Below are positions 11,295-23,537 of a stretch of DNA of 64,000 nt, piece after piece. Numbering within the stretch: the stretch's first letter is position 1; every line of letters begins with the position of its first letter. The stretch is taken from assembly GCA_007258455.2 (NCBI GenBank), contig VDFB02270651.1:495893370-495957369 (forward strand), given 5' to 3'. The DNA is from Sequoia sempervirens (taxonomy: Eukaryota; Streptophyta; Pinopsida; Cupressales; Cupressaceae). Under the pieces are notes generated by a model. The model was not told the DNA's origin. It worked only from the letters and a program-made list of their open reading frames with translations, and made no database searches. The translations under genes were made by a program, and so were the position numbers.

Positions 11295-12235
11295 TTAAAT
11301 CCTGCCATCCTGTGGGAAATAAATATTATGAGCAAAAAGAAATCTTCAAATTCAGGCAAAAATTTCAATTGCGGATCAATTTCTTGGGTTTGAAGACAAA
11401 CTTCATTAAAGGGAAGAAAATCCTCTGGTTGGTGATTTCTGGAAGCAGCCAGTAGAGACAAAATTCCGTCTCTTTTTGTTGAGAATTGTGTTTCTGTTCA
11501 GACCAGAAATGACAAACTTTGGCGTATTTTACATGCAGACCTGAAGACATATTTTACGGGAGCTGTTTAGAAGTCAGACGCAATTTTTTGTTGGGGACGT
11601 GTTGTGACTTTTTCACACATCGCCCCATTGCTAATGGGGACTCCCAGTAGTTTGGTAGTTTTTAGGGTTTTGTCTCCGCGCAACGGTTTCATGAGGTCAC
11701 TTCCTTCAAAGTTTCAAGTCAGTCTTTTGAAAGTTGTTCGAGCCAAGTCAATAATCCATGCTTGAATCAGTGCATAAACGTCACAGAAGTGCTCAAAAGG
11801 CCCAAGAGACGTGGATCGCCTGTGCTTTCGGCCAATTCTGACACTTCCTACTTTCTAGGGAATCTGCTTTTTTGCTTTTTCGCTTTTTCATTTTTGGCAT
11901 TTTTGGACCAAACGGGGTTCCCTATTTTTTAGGGATTTTGTTTTTTCTATTTTTAGAAAGTCAACCCTGGTCAACGAGTCAACTTTCCATCTTTAGAGCC
12001 AAAAATAACCAAAAATCGAAAAATCAAAGTGAAAATCGAAAAATCAACTAAAAAATCAGGAAAAGCATGGAAAAGCAAGCAAAAATCTGAGAAAATCAAC
12101 TGAAAAGCATGAGAAAATCTGGAAAATCAGTCAAAAATCAGTCAAAATCTCAGAGAAAATCACCAAAAAATCAACCAAAAGGGCATGAAATTCATGATAA
12201 AATTTTGTCTAAGTCTGGAAAATTCGCCATCAAGA
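11295..12235 (+). other. leader of the nested element, first part
   Basis: Untranslated leader with no domain-like frame. From about 12000 to 12190 it becomes an A-rich run in which words such as GAAAATC and AAAATCA recur every 10-20 bases, a degenerate low-complexity array that leads directly into the AAGTCCGCC array. Confidence 0.5.
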
Positions 12236-12249
12236 GAGCATGATCAGCT

Positions 12250-13120
12250 ATCAGCAAGGTCGGCCCTTAAAATGAGGGACATGGCAGAGGATGTATGAAG
12301 TCCGCCCTTGCCTTAGTCAAAAAAATGGCATGGAAGTCGGCCCTACTTTTAAGGGACATGGCAAGAACCTTCCAAAGTCCGCCATGCCTTAGGGAAGAAT
12401 GGAAGGCCTTCTTCAAAGTCTGCCTTGCCATAGAGAAGAATGGAAAGCCTCCTTCAAACTCCGCCCAGCCTTGGCAAGGTATGTGTGAAGTCCGCCCAAG
12501 CCTTGAGGAGGATGGCAAAGACTCTTAGATGTCCACCCTTGACTTGGCAAAGCACTTGGGAAGTCCGCCTAGGCATAAGAAAGGGAAAAAATTAAAACTT
12601 TTGCTAAGTGTTTGATGCCTTGAAGTAAAAATCCGAAATTTGCCTAAGTATGGAGGCCTAGAAAGAGGGAAAATTGAAATTTTGGCTAAGTATTTTAATG
12701 TTTTAAAGGGGAGAAATGCGAATTTTGGCTAAGTGTGGAAGGCAAATGCTTGAGAAAGTCCGCCATGCCTTGATGAAAGAGGGAAAGGACTTGAGGAAGT
12801 CCGCCTAGGCCATGGCAAAGGAAGAATGAAGTCCCCCTAGCATGAGAAAGAGGAGAAAGATTAAGAAATTCACCTAAGTATGGATGTCTAGGAAAAAATT
12901 GATGAAGTTGGCCAAGTATACAGAGAAAAATGCACATGGCAAAGAGGCAGGAAAGTCCGCCCTTGGCTAAGGGGGTTAAAAATTTGTCAAATATCATGGC
13001 ATTTTTCCTAAGGGAGACATCCAAACACATACTTTGCCTAGAGAAATCCGTCTGAGCAAGAGAAAATTTGATTTTGGCATAAGAAAATGTGCCCAGCACA
13101 ATTCAAAGTCCGCCATGGCA
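12250..13120. repeat. degenerate AAGTCCGCC minisatellite in the leader
   Basis: About 16 occurrences of a core like AAGTCCGCC(C/A)NNGCC spaced 30-60 bp, with gaps of up to about 190 bp. They lie near 12256, 12297, 12331, 12374, 12415, 12458, 12487, 12529, 12560, 12757, 12797, 12830, 12951, 13045 and 13105. Each core is followed by GCC/GGC and purine-rich filler with 'GGAA..GGCAA'. Units are diverged in length and sequence. Open frames occur on both strands here because the unit lacks stops, not because it is coding. Function unknown; see findings. Confidence 0.8.
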
Positions 13121-14175
13121 AGAGAAAATAAGGGATCTGGAGTAACATTTATCAACGAAATGGCTAAAATTTTGACTTGGCTAGACGAAAAAACGAAGTA
13201 AGTTTGGAAAATAATCTTTTAGCCAAAGAAAAAAGGAGAAAAAATCAAAATAGCCATGGGTCCAAAATGAACGGGTTGGAAATAAATTGAATATTTTAAT
13301 ATTTTAATAATTTATTTCCAATAATTAGAAATTTAAAAAGCCTTGAACAAAATAAAATTCGCCAGACGTATATCGGAAGGAAATAAATTGTGCAGAGATA
13401 AAATCTATGGGCAAAATTAAATTGGTCATGAATTAAAATTTGGGAAAATCAAATTTAATTGGACATTTAATGTTTTTTTTCAAAATTTCGAAAATCGAAG
13501 ATAAACATCTAAGCAAAAATTAAATTTTGGAAAATCAAAGAGATTTACCTGGATAAGCTCGCCATGGAGTTTTTTTTGAAAAATATGGGAAACTTGCCTG
13601 TTTGAAGAAGAGAAAAGAATCGAAATCGAGAGAGAAGAAGGCAGTTGCTAAAACAAATCAAGTTCTTCAACATTATAATGAGTTTCAGCAACTCATTTTT
13701 CACAAACATAGCTGAAGAGAAGTTAGTCTCTCGAAATTGTAAGAAAATTATAAGACGATCAATTATTCAGCAGACAAGATCGATTTTCCCAGAGGAAGGA
13801 ATAATTTTATGCTGAAGGAGTAATTTTTTGAGAAAGTGAAGAAATTCTTGGCTGAAAGTCGAATTTCTTAGCAAGACAAGCGCACTTGGTCACTTGATTT
13901 TTCATTAAATTCTCAAAGTTCAAATCTAATTTGCAGCCAGAAGTTCTTTCTTGAGGTTTGGAGTTTGATTGGATTAATTTATCATTTCTCCATCTGTCTT
14001 TTTCATTTTGGCTAAAGTTCTGGCTAAAATTTCAATAAAATTCATTTTCAGCTTGCTTTTTCGCTTAAGTTTAATTATTTAATGAGCTCAAAGTAAAATT
14101 TTCGAACCCAAGGCACGAGATTGAACTATATTTTTAAAGTCTTCGTATTAATGTTAGTATTTTTACTGCAGGTTG
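13121..14175 (+). other. leader of the nested element, last part
   Basis: AT-rich, no coding signal. It ends with a splice-acceptor-like TTTTTACTGCAG at about 14160-14171, five bases upstream of the ATG of the first long frame. The long leader may therefore have been spliced out of the mRNA for that frame (inference). Confidence 0.45.
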
Positions 14176-17100
14176 ATGACCACGGCAAGAGAATCATCGA
14201 AGAAGGCGCCAATGAAGATCGCCAGCAAAAGCACACAGCGAGAGTCGAAAATAAATTCAAAGTGGAAAAATGTTGCAGACACCGATCTGTGACATGTTGA
14301 CTTCTTAGAATTCAAGAAAAGAGTATATGGGCATGATGGACTTCCTACACCAATTGCCAGACGAATGGTGAGAAACATGATTTTTCAAGCTGCTGGATTC
14401 CCGCCTGCAATGGATTGTGCAGAATTGATGGTAGAATGTGCCATCCATTATGATGCTCAGAAAAGACAGATCATTGCACTTGACGGAAGAATTTTGGCTC
14501 ACCTGGGTGAAGTAGCAATTCGAGAAACATTTGGCATCCTAGCACATTCCCATACTACCTACAAAACCAAGGAAGAAGCCAAGAGTTTGTATGACAGCCA
14601 GTCCGAGTTATGCGCCACAAATATTAATAAGATGGTTGGAGAAGCCTAGAACATCAATAAAGAAGATGCCTAAGAGGCCACATCAGACAAACTTTAAAGA
14701 AGATTTTGGGGACATCATTTTGATGCTGAACAGAATAGCTGGAAATCCGCAAGGTGCATATTTTGAAAATTGGATGTATTACTTTATAGATGAAATCACT
14801 TTCGGCGTGAAGATGTTCAATTGGTCTCGAATGATAAGTGACAATCTTCACGAGCAATTGATCAATTTGGAAAAGACTAAGTCTTTTCACATGAGCTCGT
14901 ACATTGTCTATTTATTGGCCAGGTCATATAAATACTCAGGACTGATTTGCAAAGGCAAAGTGGGCAACGGAGAAAATGAACTCAGGCCTTATGATTGCTA
15001 CCCACAACTCCAGCTAAGGGAGAAATCTCATTTCAGGCCGGTGCACGATGCTTTCTTAATGTACATCACAAGAACACTTCAAGGAGGAACACATCAAAGG
15101 CTAAGTCAAGAGGCAAAAAGTTTGATCAGTAGATACGGATCCTAGTTTATCCAATTTCCAAAATTTACATATGTCAGGATCCAGGGATTCACTGGAAACC
15201 CCTACAAGTTGCCTATCTATCCGACCAATCGGATGATCCTTCTTTAAGTCCTGAGGCAGCTGGAAGAATACCAAAACATCCAGAGGTCGAGTAAAAAGGC
15301 GGCTGTTACATTCCCATTCTTCATTGGGAATATGTCAAAATCCTGTCCATTAGCACAAGCAACTGAGAGCGTCAGGCTGGAAATCCAGTGGTACCCATTC
15401 ACAGCCTATAAATCAAGGGCCAATTTTGACCCACATCATCATATCCGGACAGTGGATGGGAGGAGATATAAGCACAGTGTGGAATTGGAGGACTTCTGGG
15501 CGAATGCCGCTAATGAATATGAAGTGAGGAGAAGATTATGATCTAGAATGCCAGTAGACTTCATGAGGGTGATTGAACTTTGTCGGGTGCTTGATCAGTT
15601 GCAGTTCGATGGAAATTATATCCCAGCCGCGCTTCGAGGAAAGCCGACCTCTTCCTTCCGTGAAGTGGTCAAAGCCTGAGCACTCAGATTTGGCAACCTC
15701 AATGAGACCAGTGATAAAGTACTCTCAATGGTGGGTCGACCATCAGGTTCAGGAATTAAGACAGAAAAGAATAACGCTCACGTATGATCCACTGAGCAAG
15801 ACGGAGTCTTATTCCTCCAATGCTGGCACATCCCATCGTGATGATTTGGTTGAGATGGGCGAGAAGAGGAAAGAAGTAGTTCCAAGTACAGAGCCTGTCC
15901 AAAAACGACAGAGGATAGAACCATCTCGTTCTGCGGCGTCTCAGAATATTGATGAGCTAGTGGCCACCACAGACGAATCCTTGGCTGAAATGATGAGACC
16001 TTCTGCAGTTCAAGAAGAGAACAATGAACCAATCCAATTGGACGACAATGAGCCCCCATCTCCTACGAGCACAAAAATATTGGGTTCGGACAATGAAGTG
16101 GAAGTCCGAAATGATGACTTCGAAGAGGGAACGATCTCCGCCCTCAGGGAAGTCTTGGATGTTCCAAATGAGGAGAACGTTCAGGAGGAAGATAGTATTG
16201 AGCAGCCTACCATTCCAGATTGGCTAATGGAGAGAATGAAGATTCAGGCACCAGTGCAAGACCAAGAAGAGGATGATACTGCGGATTTCTTGGCAAGGTT
16301 GGAACAGGTTGCTACTAAAAAACCTGCCAAGAAATTTTCCACCATTCAAAGGGACGAAGCCGGCGGCCGTTCCATACATATCGCAGTACCCACAATGGAT
16401 AAAGCACAAAATGAGATCACTCCCAAAGAATACGCCATAACCACTATAGACCTTGGCCCGACAACAGAAGGCCAAGAAGTGGAAGAGCTGGATAATTCCG
16501 TGTCAACTGTCAAGGCGAGATTGGAAAAAGAAGTGGCAAAAAAGAAGGAATACAAAAGGGAAGTTGAACGCCTGAAGGAGTACATATGGCATCTGACCCA
16601 GCCACTCAATCAGGGTGATGCAGTAGCTCCTCCTCTTCTCAATTCCTCGCAAGAGATAGCCAAGGATGTAGAACAAGGAATGGTCACGGCCAAGGAGGCT
16701 TAGGAATGGATGGTAAGCGAGGGCACAGAAGCAGCCTCGTTCATGGAGAAATTGGCACTTGCCTACTGGCAAACTTCTTTTCTTTCTAGATTGGTTGATA
16801 TGGCAGAAACTTGGGACTGTCTTCCAGACATTCAGGAGAGGCTCATTCCATGCCTCAAAGTCCTGAAGGGCGTTCCAAGGGATGAATTGGTTGAAGGAAA
16901 GGTGATTGTTGCAAGAGCAGCTTATGATTTTCACCATTGGTTTTGGGCAGTGACTATACGGAGAGAAATTTTGGAGAAGGCAAAGGTAGATGGGCTCAGA
17001 GATGAAGAGTAAGTGAAAGAAATCCGGGAGAAGATTTATACAATAGCTGCAGTGTGTTTGACCGAGAAATTGTCCAGGAAAACGACATGCAGCTGGAGAG

Positions 17101-19171
17101 GTTGAAGCGTAAGGTTCAGGAGGTTTTCTTCTCTGCTACTGGACCAATTATGAGACAGGATTTCGCAAAAGTGGCAAATCTCTTGGCCATCCGGAATGAT
17201 TTTGTGAGACAGGAGGCGGATTGGGAGAGCACCTTCACCAGATGTGCCGAGGATTTGGATGGTGAAATATGCTAACCAATTTTTTCGATGAATTAACACA
17301 ACATAACCAGCACTTAACCAACTTGGTTAGCGTTAGCTCCAAATAGAAAACTGAACTTGAAATGAACTCACACCAAGAATGCACACTCAATCCCAATGAG
17401 GGATAGGTGTTGTCATATGGCGGAGGATCTAAATGAAAAAACTTGAAAGAAACTACTCAACGTCAAGAATGTGCACTCAAGATCCCACTGAGGGCGAGGT
17501 GCTAACATATGACGGAGTGTTGAATTGAAAACTAAAAATGGATAGGCAGATAACCAGCCATGAGCTATTACAAACTAATTCATCCGCTGCGGCGAGCATC
17601 CACAGAATTGTGGGGATTCACCACTTGAAAGTGGGTACAATGATATAACAAATTCTTTCTCCGCACTGGCGGTAAACCGTCCAGGGGTAATTAATTAGAA
17701 TTTAAACAAGTAGTTGCAGCAATAATAATTGGTTAGATTAGTACTACTAATCAAAACCTTACAATTCAAAAGACTGTAAAAACATGTATTACAATGATAG
17801 AGAAATGAGATAAGAAGATAAGAATGAATTCCAATGATGTTCTTTGCTTTCCAATGACAGAAATATGATTAAAACAGAAAGCTTATAAATCTGATGTAAA
17901 ATCCCGAGTTCTGGAAATTCATATCAGCAAACTGGAAATCAATAAAATATTCATAACTCACTCATTTCACCTCCAAATCGACTGAAACTGAATGCAATGG
18001 ACTTCTGGAAGGTAGGCGACCAAGCTAGGAGGAAGAAACAGCAACAAATCTCGTTCTTTATTTTCCGACACAATTCCCAATGCAAGCTTAAATGTACGGC
18101 CTTGAGAAGGGGCGATTTTAGCTTTAAAAATTGTAGACTTCAAATTAAAATCCAAAACTTGGAGGAAAGGGGCACCCTTGTTAGACAATTGCAATGCAAA
18201 AGTACCCAGAATCAAATTAATTTTATTCCAAGAGTTGCTAACAGAATTCACTTTCAGCTGTAGAAACATCAGCAACTTCAAAATCTGGAAAATTCATCAA
18301 AACTTCAACTATAAGCACAAATCTGCTAGTCTGGATGAGAAGCAGCAAAGTCCAACTAGGTGTTGTATTTCAAACACGAAATTGGATAGTGGCTAGGAGG
18401 TAGCATCCTCGAAGCAAGAGTTCAAATGTCATTCCGACAGCATAACAATATGATAACATGAATGGATGAAATGCTGGAGCAAAAACCTTCATTAAATAAG
18501 AGCTCACAAACTCTCCAAATTCCTGAGAAGCAAACCAAAAGACACAGGAGACCTTTCAAATTCCCAAAACAAACAACTTCTCAAGATGGCGTCCAATTTG
18601 CTTAAGAAGAATTTCACTTTATTTCAAAATTCTCATTTATTAAAGTGGCGTCCACTTTTCCCAAGGCATAATGTTCTTATTAAAAAATAATAAACCTCTT
18701 CATGAAGGCATCACCCTTCCAAGTCCCCTTTTTAAGTACAACTTAAAGTTGTTCATCTAGGCCAAGGGGGGGTCAACTGCATAATATAACCTTGATGCCT
18801 TATTTCAACATAAAAATGCCTTAAGAGGTCAAACATGAACTGCAAATGAAAGCTCCAACTGGAAATGAAGTACTGAAAGCTGACAAACTCCATACTGCTT
18901 AAAATAGAATTTACTATAAATAGTAAACTCTCAGAAAATGCCAAGGAACCTCAGAACTGGAAACCCTAATTTTACCTCACACACGCCTACAGGCTTCCGG
19001 AATAGGCTGATGAGTGACAGAACAAATTACTGATGAGAAGGGGACATTACAGATGGACTCGAATTCAAGATTAGCATGCTGTTGCCTGTCACGATGGAGG
19101 AAGTTGTCACGATCGTGTCCAGATTCATCGAGCACAATATTGCCCGAGAAGATAGGGACACCTTCCCTTGA
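14176..19171 (+). pseudogene. unknown long protein of the nested element (ORF1), split by a solo LTR
   Basis: Decayed frame of roughly 1,000 codons, starting at the ATG at 14176 and ending with the TGA at 19169-19171. Interruptions: a TGA after 38 codons (14290), frameshifts near 14670, 15600 and 17030, a few stops, and the solo LTR at 17263-19051. The frame resumes after the solo LTR without loss of phase. Visible parts: a basic N-terminus; a globular, probably helical region (about 14293-15540) with FGILAHSHTTYKTKEEA and RPYDCYPQLQL; basic stretches GEKRKE and QKRQRIEPSR (about 15860-15925), a likely bipartite nuclear signal; a long acidic region; and a coiled coil RLEKEVAKKKEYKREVERLK (about 16510-16580). 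A further helical region follows to the end. No zinc knuckle or enzyme motif is seen. I do not recognise the family; a distant relation to plant-mobile-domain or gag-like proteins is possible. Confidence 0.7.
17263..19051 (-). mobile_element. solo LTR inserted in ORF1 of the nested element
   Basis: A 1,789-bp block with TG...CA ends, flanked by perfect 5-bp duplications GATGG (17258-17262 and 19052-19056). No primer site, polypurine tract or coding region lies inside, so it is a solo LTR left by LTR-LTR recombination. Read on the minus strand it begins TGTAATGTCCCC, like the LTRs of the two elements around it. A TATA-like palindrome lies at 18911-18926. The small open frames inside are incidental. 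Confidence 0.88.
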
Positions 19172-21731
19172 GGATAGCTCCAACTGCCACTTCACTGCCT
19201 GTTACTACTTGTTTATTGATTGATAACTGATGTTATTTTGGGCAACCCTAATTAGGCTTGAGTTGTATTAATCTTGGCCGTCGATATTGTTTTAATCTTG
19301 GCCTTTCATTTCATTTTGAAAACTCTATTTAAACTAGTGATCTCTCACTTTCATTTGTGTGGAGACAGTATATGAAATTGTTGCATTGAGACTATTTCCG
19401 ATAATAAAAGCTCTTATGCATGATTTGCTTTGAATAACTTTTATTGTCAAATAGTAAGCAAGGTTGCATAACTTCTTCTACCATAGATTGGAGTTAGATA
19501 GATTAGAATTAGATTACAATTGAGTAGAATTTGCTTTTGAATATTGGTTAAGTGAATGAGAGATTGATCATATAGATTAATGGTGAAATATTGCTCATAC
19601 TTTCTTCGAATGGATGATTTGCATTCGATGCATAAAGTTAGCTTGAGCTTGTGATTGTGGATACTTAACTTAGATAGATTAGAATTAGATTACAATTGAG
19701 TAGAATTTGCTTTTGAATATTGGTTAAGTGAATGAGAGATTGATCGTATAGATTAATGGTGAAATATTGCTCATACTTTCTTCGAATGGATGATTTGCAT
19801 TCGATGCATAAAGTTAGCTTGAGCTTGTGATTGTGGATACTTAACTTCGGTCTCATTTGAGGCTTGAAAATTATAATCACACCCTTTGAAGATTGCACCC
19901 ACTTTGCGTAGTTGTCCTAGGGAGGCGAAACAAAGTTTGGTTATTCATTTCACCTAATCTTTACTGTCTCTCGAATTCCTAGGCGTAGAATAGATCCTCT
20001 AAACCCTTATCCTTTTGCCTTTTTTTTAAAGATCCAAACTGAAAGCCCCAATTGAAGAAGCTTTTAATGATAAATCCACCTAAGTCCCAAACTTGTGAAG
20101 AATTCTTTAACGTAAGTCCCTTTGTGTATTACCAGCAAATCACAACGCCCATTGAGCTTATTCACATGTCATGACCTGATGAAAGAAACCTTGGAGTCGC
20201 CATATGATCTTCTCACAATCTTAGCATATGCGGTGACTTTGTTCAAGAGAGGATAGAGTGTCTTTGGACATTTTATTCTGAAGTGTTCGGTGGATGATAA
20301 AACGTACACCAACAGGACGATATTGTTTTTTGGAGAATTCATTGGAAGATAGAGAAGTTGCTTACTCAGCAAAAGTCAAATTCAGTGGTCACAAAAGACA
20401 AAAGAATTCAAAGGGATTGATGAAGATAAGATAAAAGGGGAATTTCGTATTTTAATTAGCAACAGCTATTTGAAAGCCAAATCGCACATATTAGAGTTAT
20501 CAGGAGCTGCTTGGCCCTTTAGGGGAAAGCGACAAAGACAGAATCATTTCCTTCTTGAAGAGTTTGAGATTGAGAGAAATCGCGTCAGTCCCAAGCACCT
20601 TGTATTATCATTAAAGGGCAATCTTATGCTGGGATATGCATGGCACCACTTGTTACATAGTCACGAATTCATGAGAAGGTGTCTTGGAGAAAGTCACGCT
20701 TCTTTTAAGAAGCAATATCTGACTTGAGGGATACACGAAAGTAATCTCCAGGTGTGAGAAATCATGGTCAAGCAAAGGAGTTAGCATTGTAGATAAAGTG
20801 ATGAGTTTATCATAAGTGTCACGGAATAATAGAAGCAGACGATGTTATACAAGCATCATTCAAGACACGGGAGTCTCATTGGTGGTCACAGCAACAGAGA
20901 TCAAACAAAGCAAGATCATACTTTTTTTCAAATTGTCGGAAGCAGCTTGGACAGAGGAATCACAAATATTAAATCTAGAAGAAACGAATATGTGTCGGCA
21001 CATCAATTTGTAAGGAATCGTTTTTTTATGTGGATGATGTCTCTCTCAAAGGAACATCGAATGTTTTGGGAGGACGATTCATCTGATTAAATTGATAAAA
21101 TAAGAGCCAACGATTCACTAAGTCGTGGATTTATTTATAAGAAGCTAAAACAGGGGCGGCACCATCAGACTGGGATAACTTTCCAAGATAATATTCAAGT
21201 TGATGAGAGTTTCTCCAAACTATTGAATTCAGTTACAGCTGCAACATATGAATTTCAGTTTGCATTTTTGTTTTTGAAATTGTTTTAGTCGCTGTCCACA
21301 TGCATTGTGGTATTGCCAATCAGTTACAGACATTGGAGATAAATTATACTTAGTTTGGTGAACCTTTTGAATGGCAAATCATGAAGTTAGGGAGTTGGCT
21401 TCCAATTGTTTGTCAAAATGCTTGTTGCTGTAATTATGAATCTGCTCTTGCTGAGTTATACAACAGCATTGGGAAAAGATCATAAGAAGTATTGAGTTAC
21501 ATTTACTGTCATAGAAGGTTGCATTCAGCTAATACAACTGTTGTATGCAATCAAATCATCAATTAAAAAGGCTCGGGAAAATACTTTTTTTTGGCATTGA
21601 TAGAAAGTAATTCTTGCATTCAAACATAAGGGAACAATAAAACAGCAGACAAGAAGTTGCAAGCAAAATACAGTTATAACCCAACTGTTTGACAAGATTT
21701 TTGAGGTAGAAAATCAGAGTTCTTTTTCAAA
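19172..21731 (+). other. noncoding middle of the nested element
   Basis: Contains a 176-bp tandem duplication (separate entry) and fragments of open frames (for example 20470-20727, with AAWPFRGKRQRQNHFLLEE) that may be the decayed start of ORF2. No domain was recognised. Confidence 0.45.
19495..19846. repeat. 176-bp tandem duplication
   Basis: 19495-19670 and 19671-19846 are nearly identical (one clear difference, GATCATATAG versus GATCGTATAG), so the duplication is much younger than the element's LTR divergence. Confidence 0.93.
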
Positions 21732-23339
21732 TTGACAAGCTTGGATAGTAAAGTGGTTATCATGGCTTCTAAATTTGTTGATGAAGTAATGGCTGCTTAT
21801 GAGGAATATATAGCATTTCCAAATAAGGTCAAAGGTCGTCTAGATTTCGAGCAATATTTGGAGCAGCGAATGGAATACAACAAAAAAAAAAGAAAATCAA
21901 AGAAATGCGAGCAGCTAAGTGTTGAGAGCACCGTGAATAATATCTAGCGAAAACTTATGCCTTCACAATGAAGATTAGCTCTTAGCTTGCAGCAGTATGA
22001 AGATTCCATTACAAGACGAACCTCATCACAAAGCGAAAATGAGAGACTTGGTGAAGTAACTAAAAGTCTTTTTGATGTGTTTGGTTTAAAAAGTAATAAG
22101 TCAGCAGAGAATGATCTTCAACTTACAGGTGGACATTGGGTTGAAACTAAAGTGGTGGTTGATAAGGAAAACTTACATTATGAAAACAGTATGGTGGAAC
22201 CCCAGGATGTTGATACTTTCAGCACTCAAGAAGTTGTTATCAGACGTGATAATAAGTCTAATGTCCTTTCACTTGAACAAGACGATGATTTGAAAGTCAT
22301 GGCCAGATCAGAAAATATGGTGGAAAGTTCTCCGACTATTGGCATACAAGATGAGGGTGTCATTAACAAGGAATACATTGTTGATTCAAGTCACAACAAG
22401 TCTGATTTTGTATATCAGACCATTTAAGATGTGAGCCAAACACAAGTTTTGTGTGATGGGTGGCTACAAAAAGCTAAAAATGCAAAGATGTTGGCTGCCA
22501 ATGCACAACAGCATTTGCAGGAAGTTAAGGAACGTCGCAGCCAACTCGTTCAAGCAAAGAAACAATGAGAGTCACATCTTCAATCTCTAATTGTTCCAAG
22601 GAAGGAGCGTGTAGATATTGAGCATGCAAAGGAGGAGGTCAATACCATGGCAGATGATGCAGGATAGATTATTGATAGCTCTTGTGTCACAATGGTGGAT
22701 TTTTCTGAGAATTGTGTGTTGGTACACAACGCTACTCCATCATTTTCACAGGGGACTCGCAGAGTGTCATCTGGTTGGGAGTATGGCTCTCAAATTGATT
22801 TGTTTCCCTCTCCTAGAAACAAATCTGTTAATTCATCCCATGCAACTGATTTTGTGTCTCAGAGTCAGAGTGATCAGCTACCTGATTCTAGTATTGCTAA
22901 TGATGAGCCATTGACCGAGGTTGGAGTGTTCTATCGTAACTACACAGTGAGGAGTGTTCATCACTTTTCTTTTGATCCACACATGGAGGACTTGATGATA
23001 CATCAATGTGGATTCGCTCTGAGATTATACCATCCTTTGTGGGATGGGTATTCACCATCTTCAGTAGATGGAATCAATGGCTACTAGTACTCGAGTCCAT
23101 TTGTGGGGGATTACTTGCAAAATCAACACATCCATGGGAGTCTAGCAGAGCATGGAGATAGTTGTGACACAGACACTTTCAGATGTTCATATCTCCACAG
23201 TACGGATGGATGTGTGTACAGATTATATTGGGATCCAGGTGGTGACAGAGTTAGTGTTGCAGTTTGGATGGGTCCCATGGGTTTACTTCAACATTTTCAA
23301 CATGGTGAAGTTGAGATCAGTTTTGCGCAGGGGAAGTAG
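21732..23339 (+). pseudogene. unknown second protein of the nested element (ORF2)
   Basis: Four open stretches (21732-21947, 21987-22427, 22692-23087, 23103-23339) lie in one and the same phase, separated only by single stop codons. They therefore look like one frame of at least 540 codons decaying by point mutation. Visible parts: a basic patch NKKKRKSKK near 21885; an acidic/Ser-rich middle; a helical, probably coiled-coil part QQHLQEVKERRSQLVQAKKQ near 22510-22565; and an aromatic-rich C-terminus with FDPHMEDLMIHQ and YRLYWDPGGDRV. No retroviral motif is present. It may be an element-specific protein or a captured host cDNA; I do not recognise it. Confidence 0.55.
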
Positions 23340-23517
23340 GAGGGTATTAGACATGGAAAACTTCCATTCGGGTTTGGGATCCAGGGATATCTTGCGCAGT
23401 TGTGTTCATGTTGGTGCTATGGGAGTTAGTTAGAAATGTGCGAGACATTTCACAGTGCTTCTTTTGGGTCTTCCAAGGAGTGGAGTTTCTTTGCAACCGT
23501 GATTGCTTGGGTACAAA

Positions 23518-23537
23518 CAATTTCAGGGAGGGCGAAC
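23518..23537 (+). promoter_or_regulatory. polypurine tract of the nested element
   Basis: CAATTTCAGGGAGGGCGAAC directly before the 3' LTR. Its first 15 bases are identical to the polypurine tract of the surrounding chromovirus. Confidence 0.88.

Noticed and set aside
12267..12528. Overlapping open frames on both strands as a small gene
   Set aside because: Both frames are open because the AAGTCCGCC repeat unit lacks stops; composition follows the repeat.
12250..13120. CRISPR-like array
   Set aside because: Repeats are short and diverged, spacing is irregular, and the DNA is plant retrotransposon leader.
17263..19051. Small open frames inside the solo LTR as genes
   Set aside because: The block has LTR ends and target duplications and no protein-like translation.
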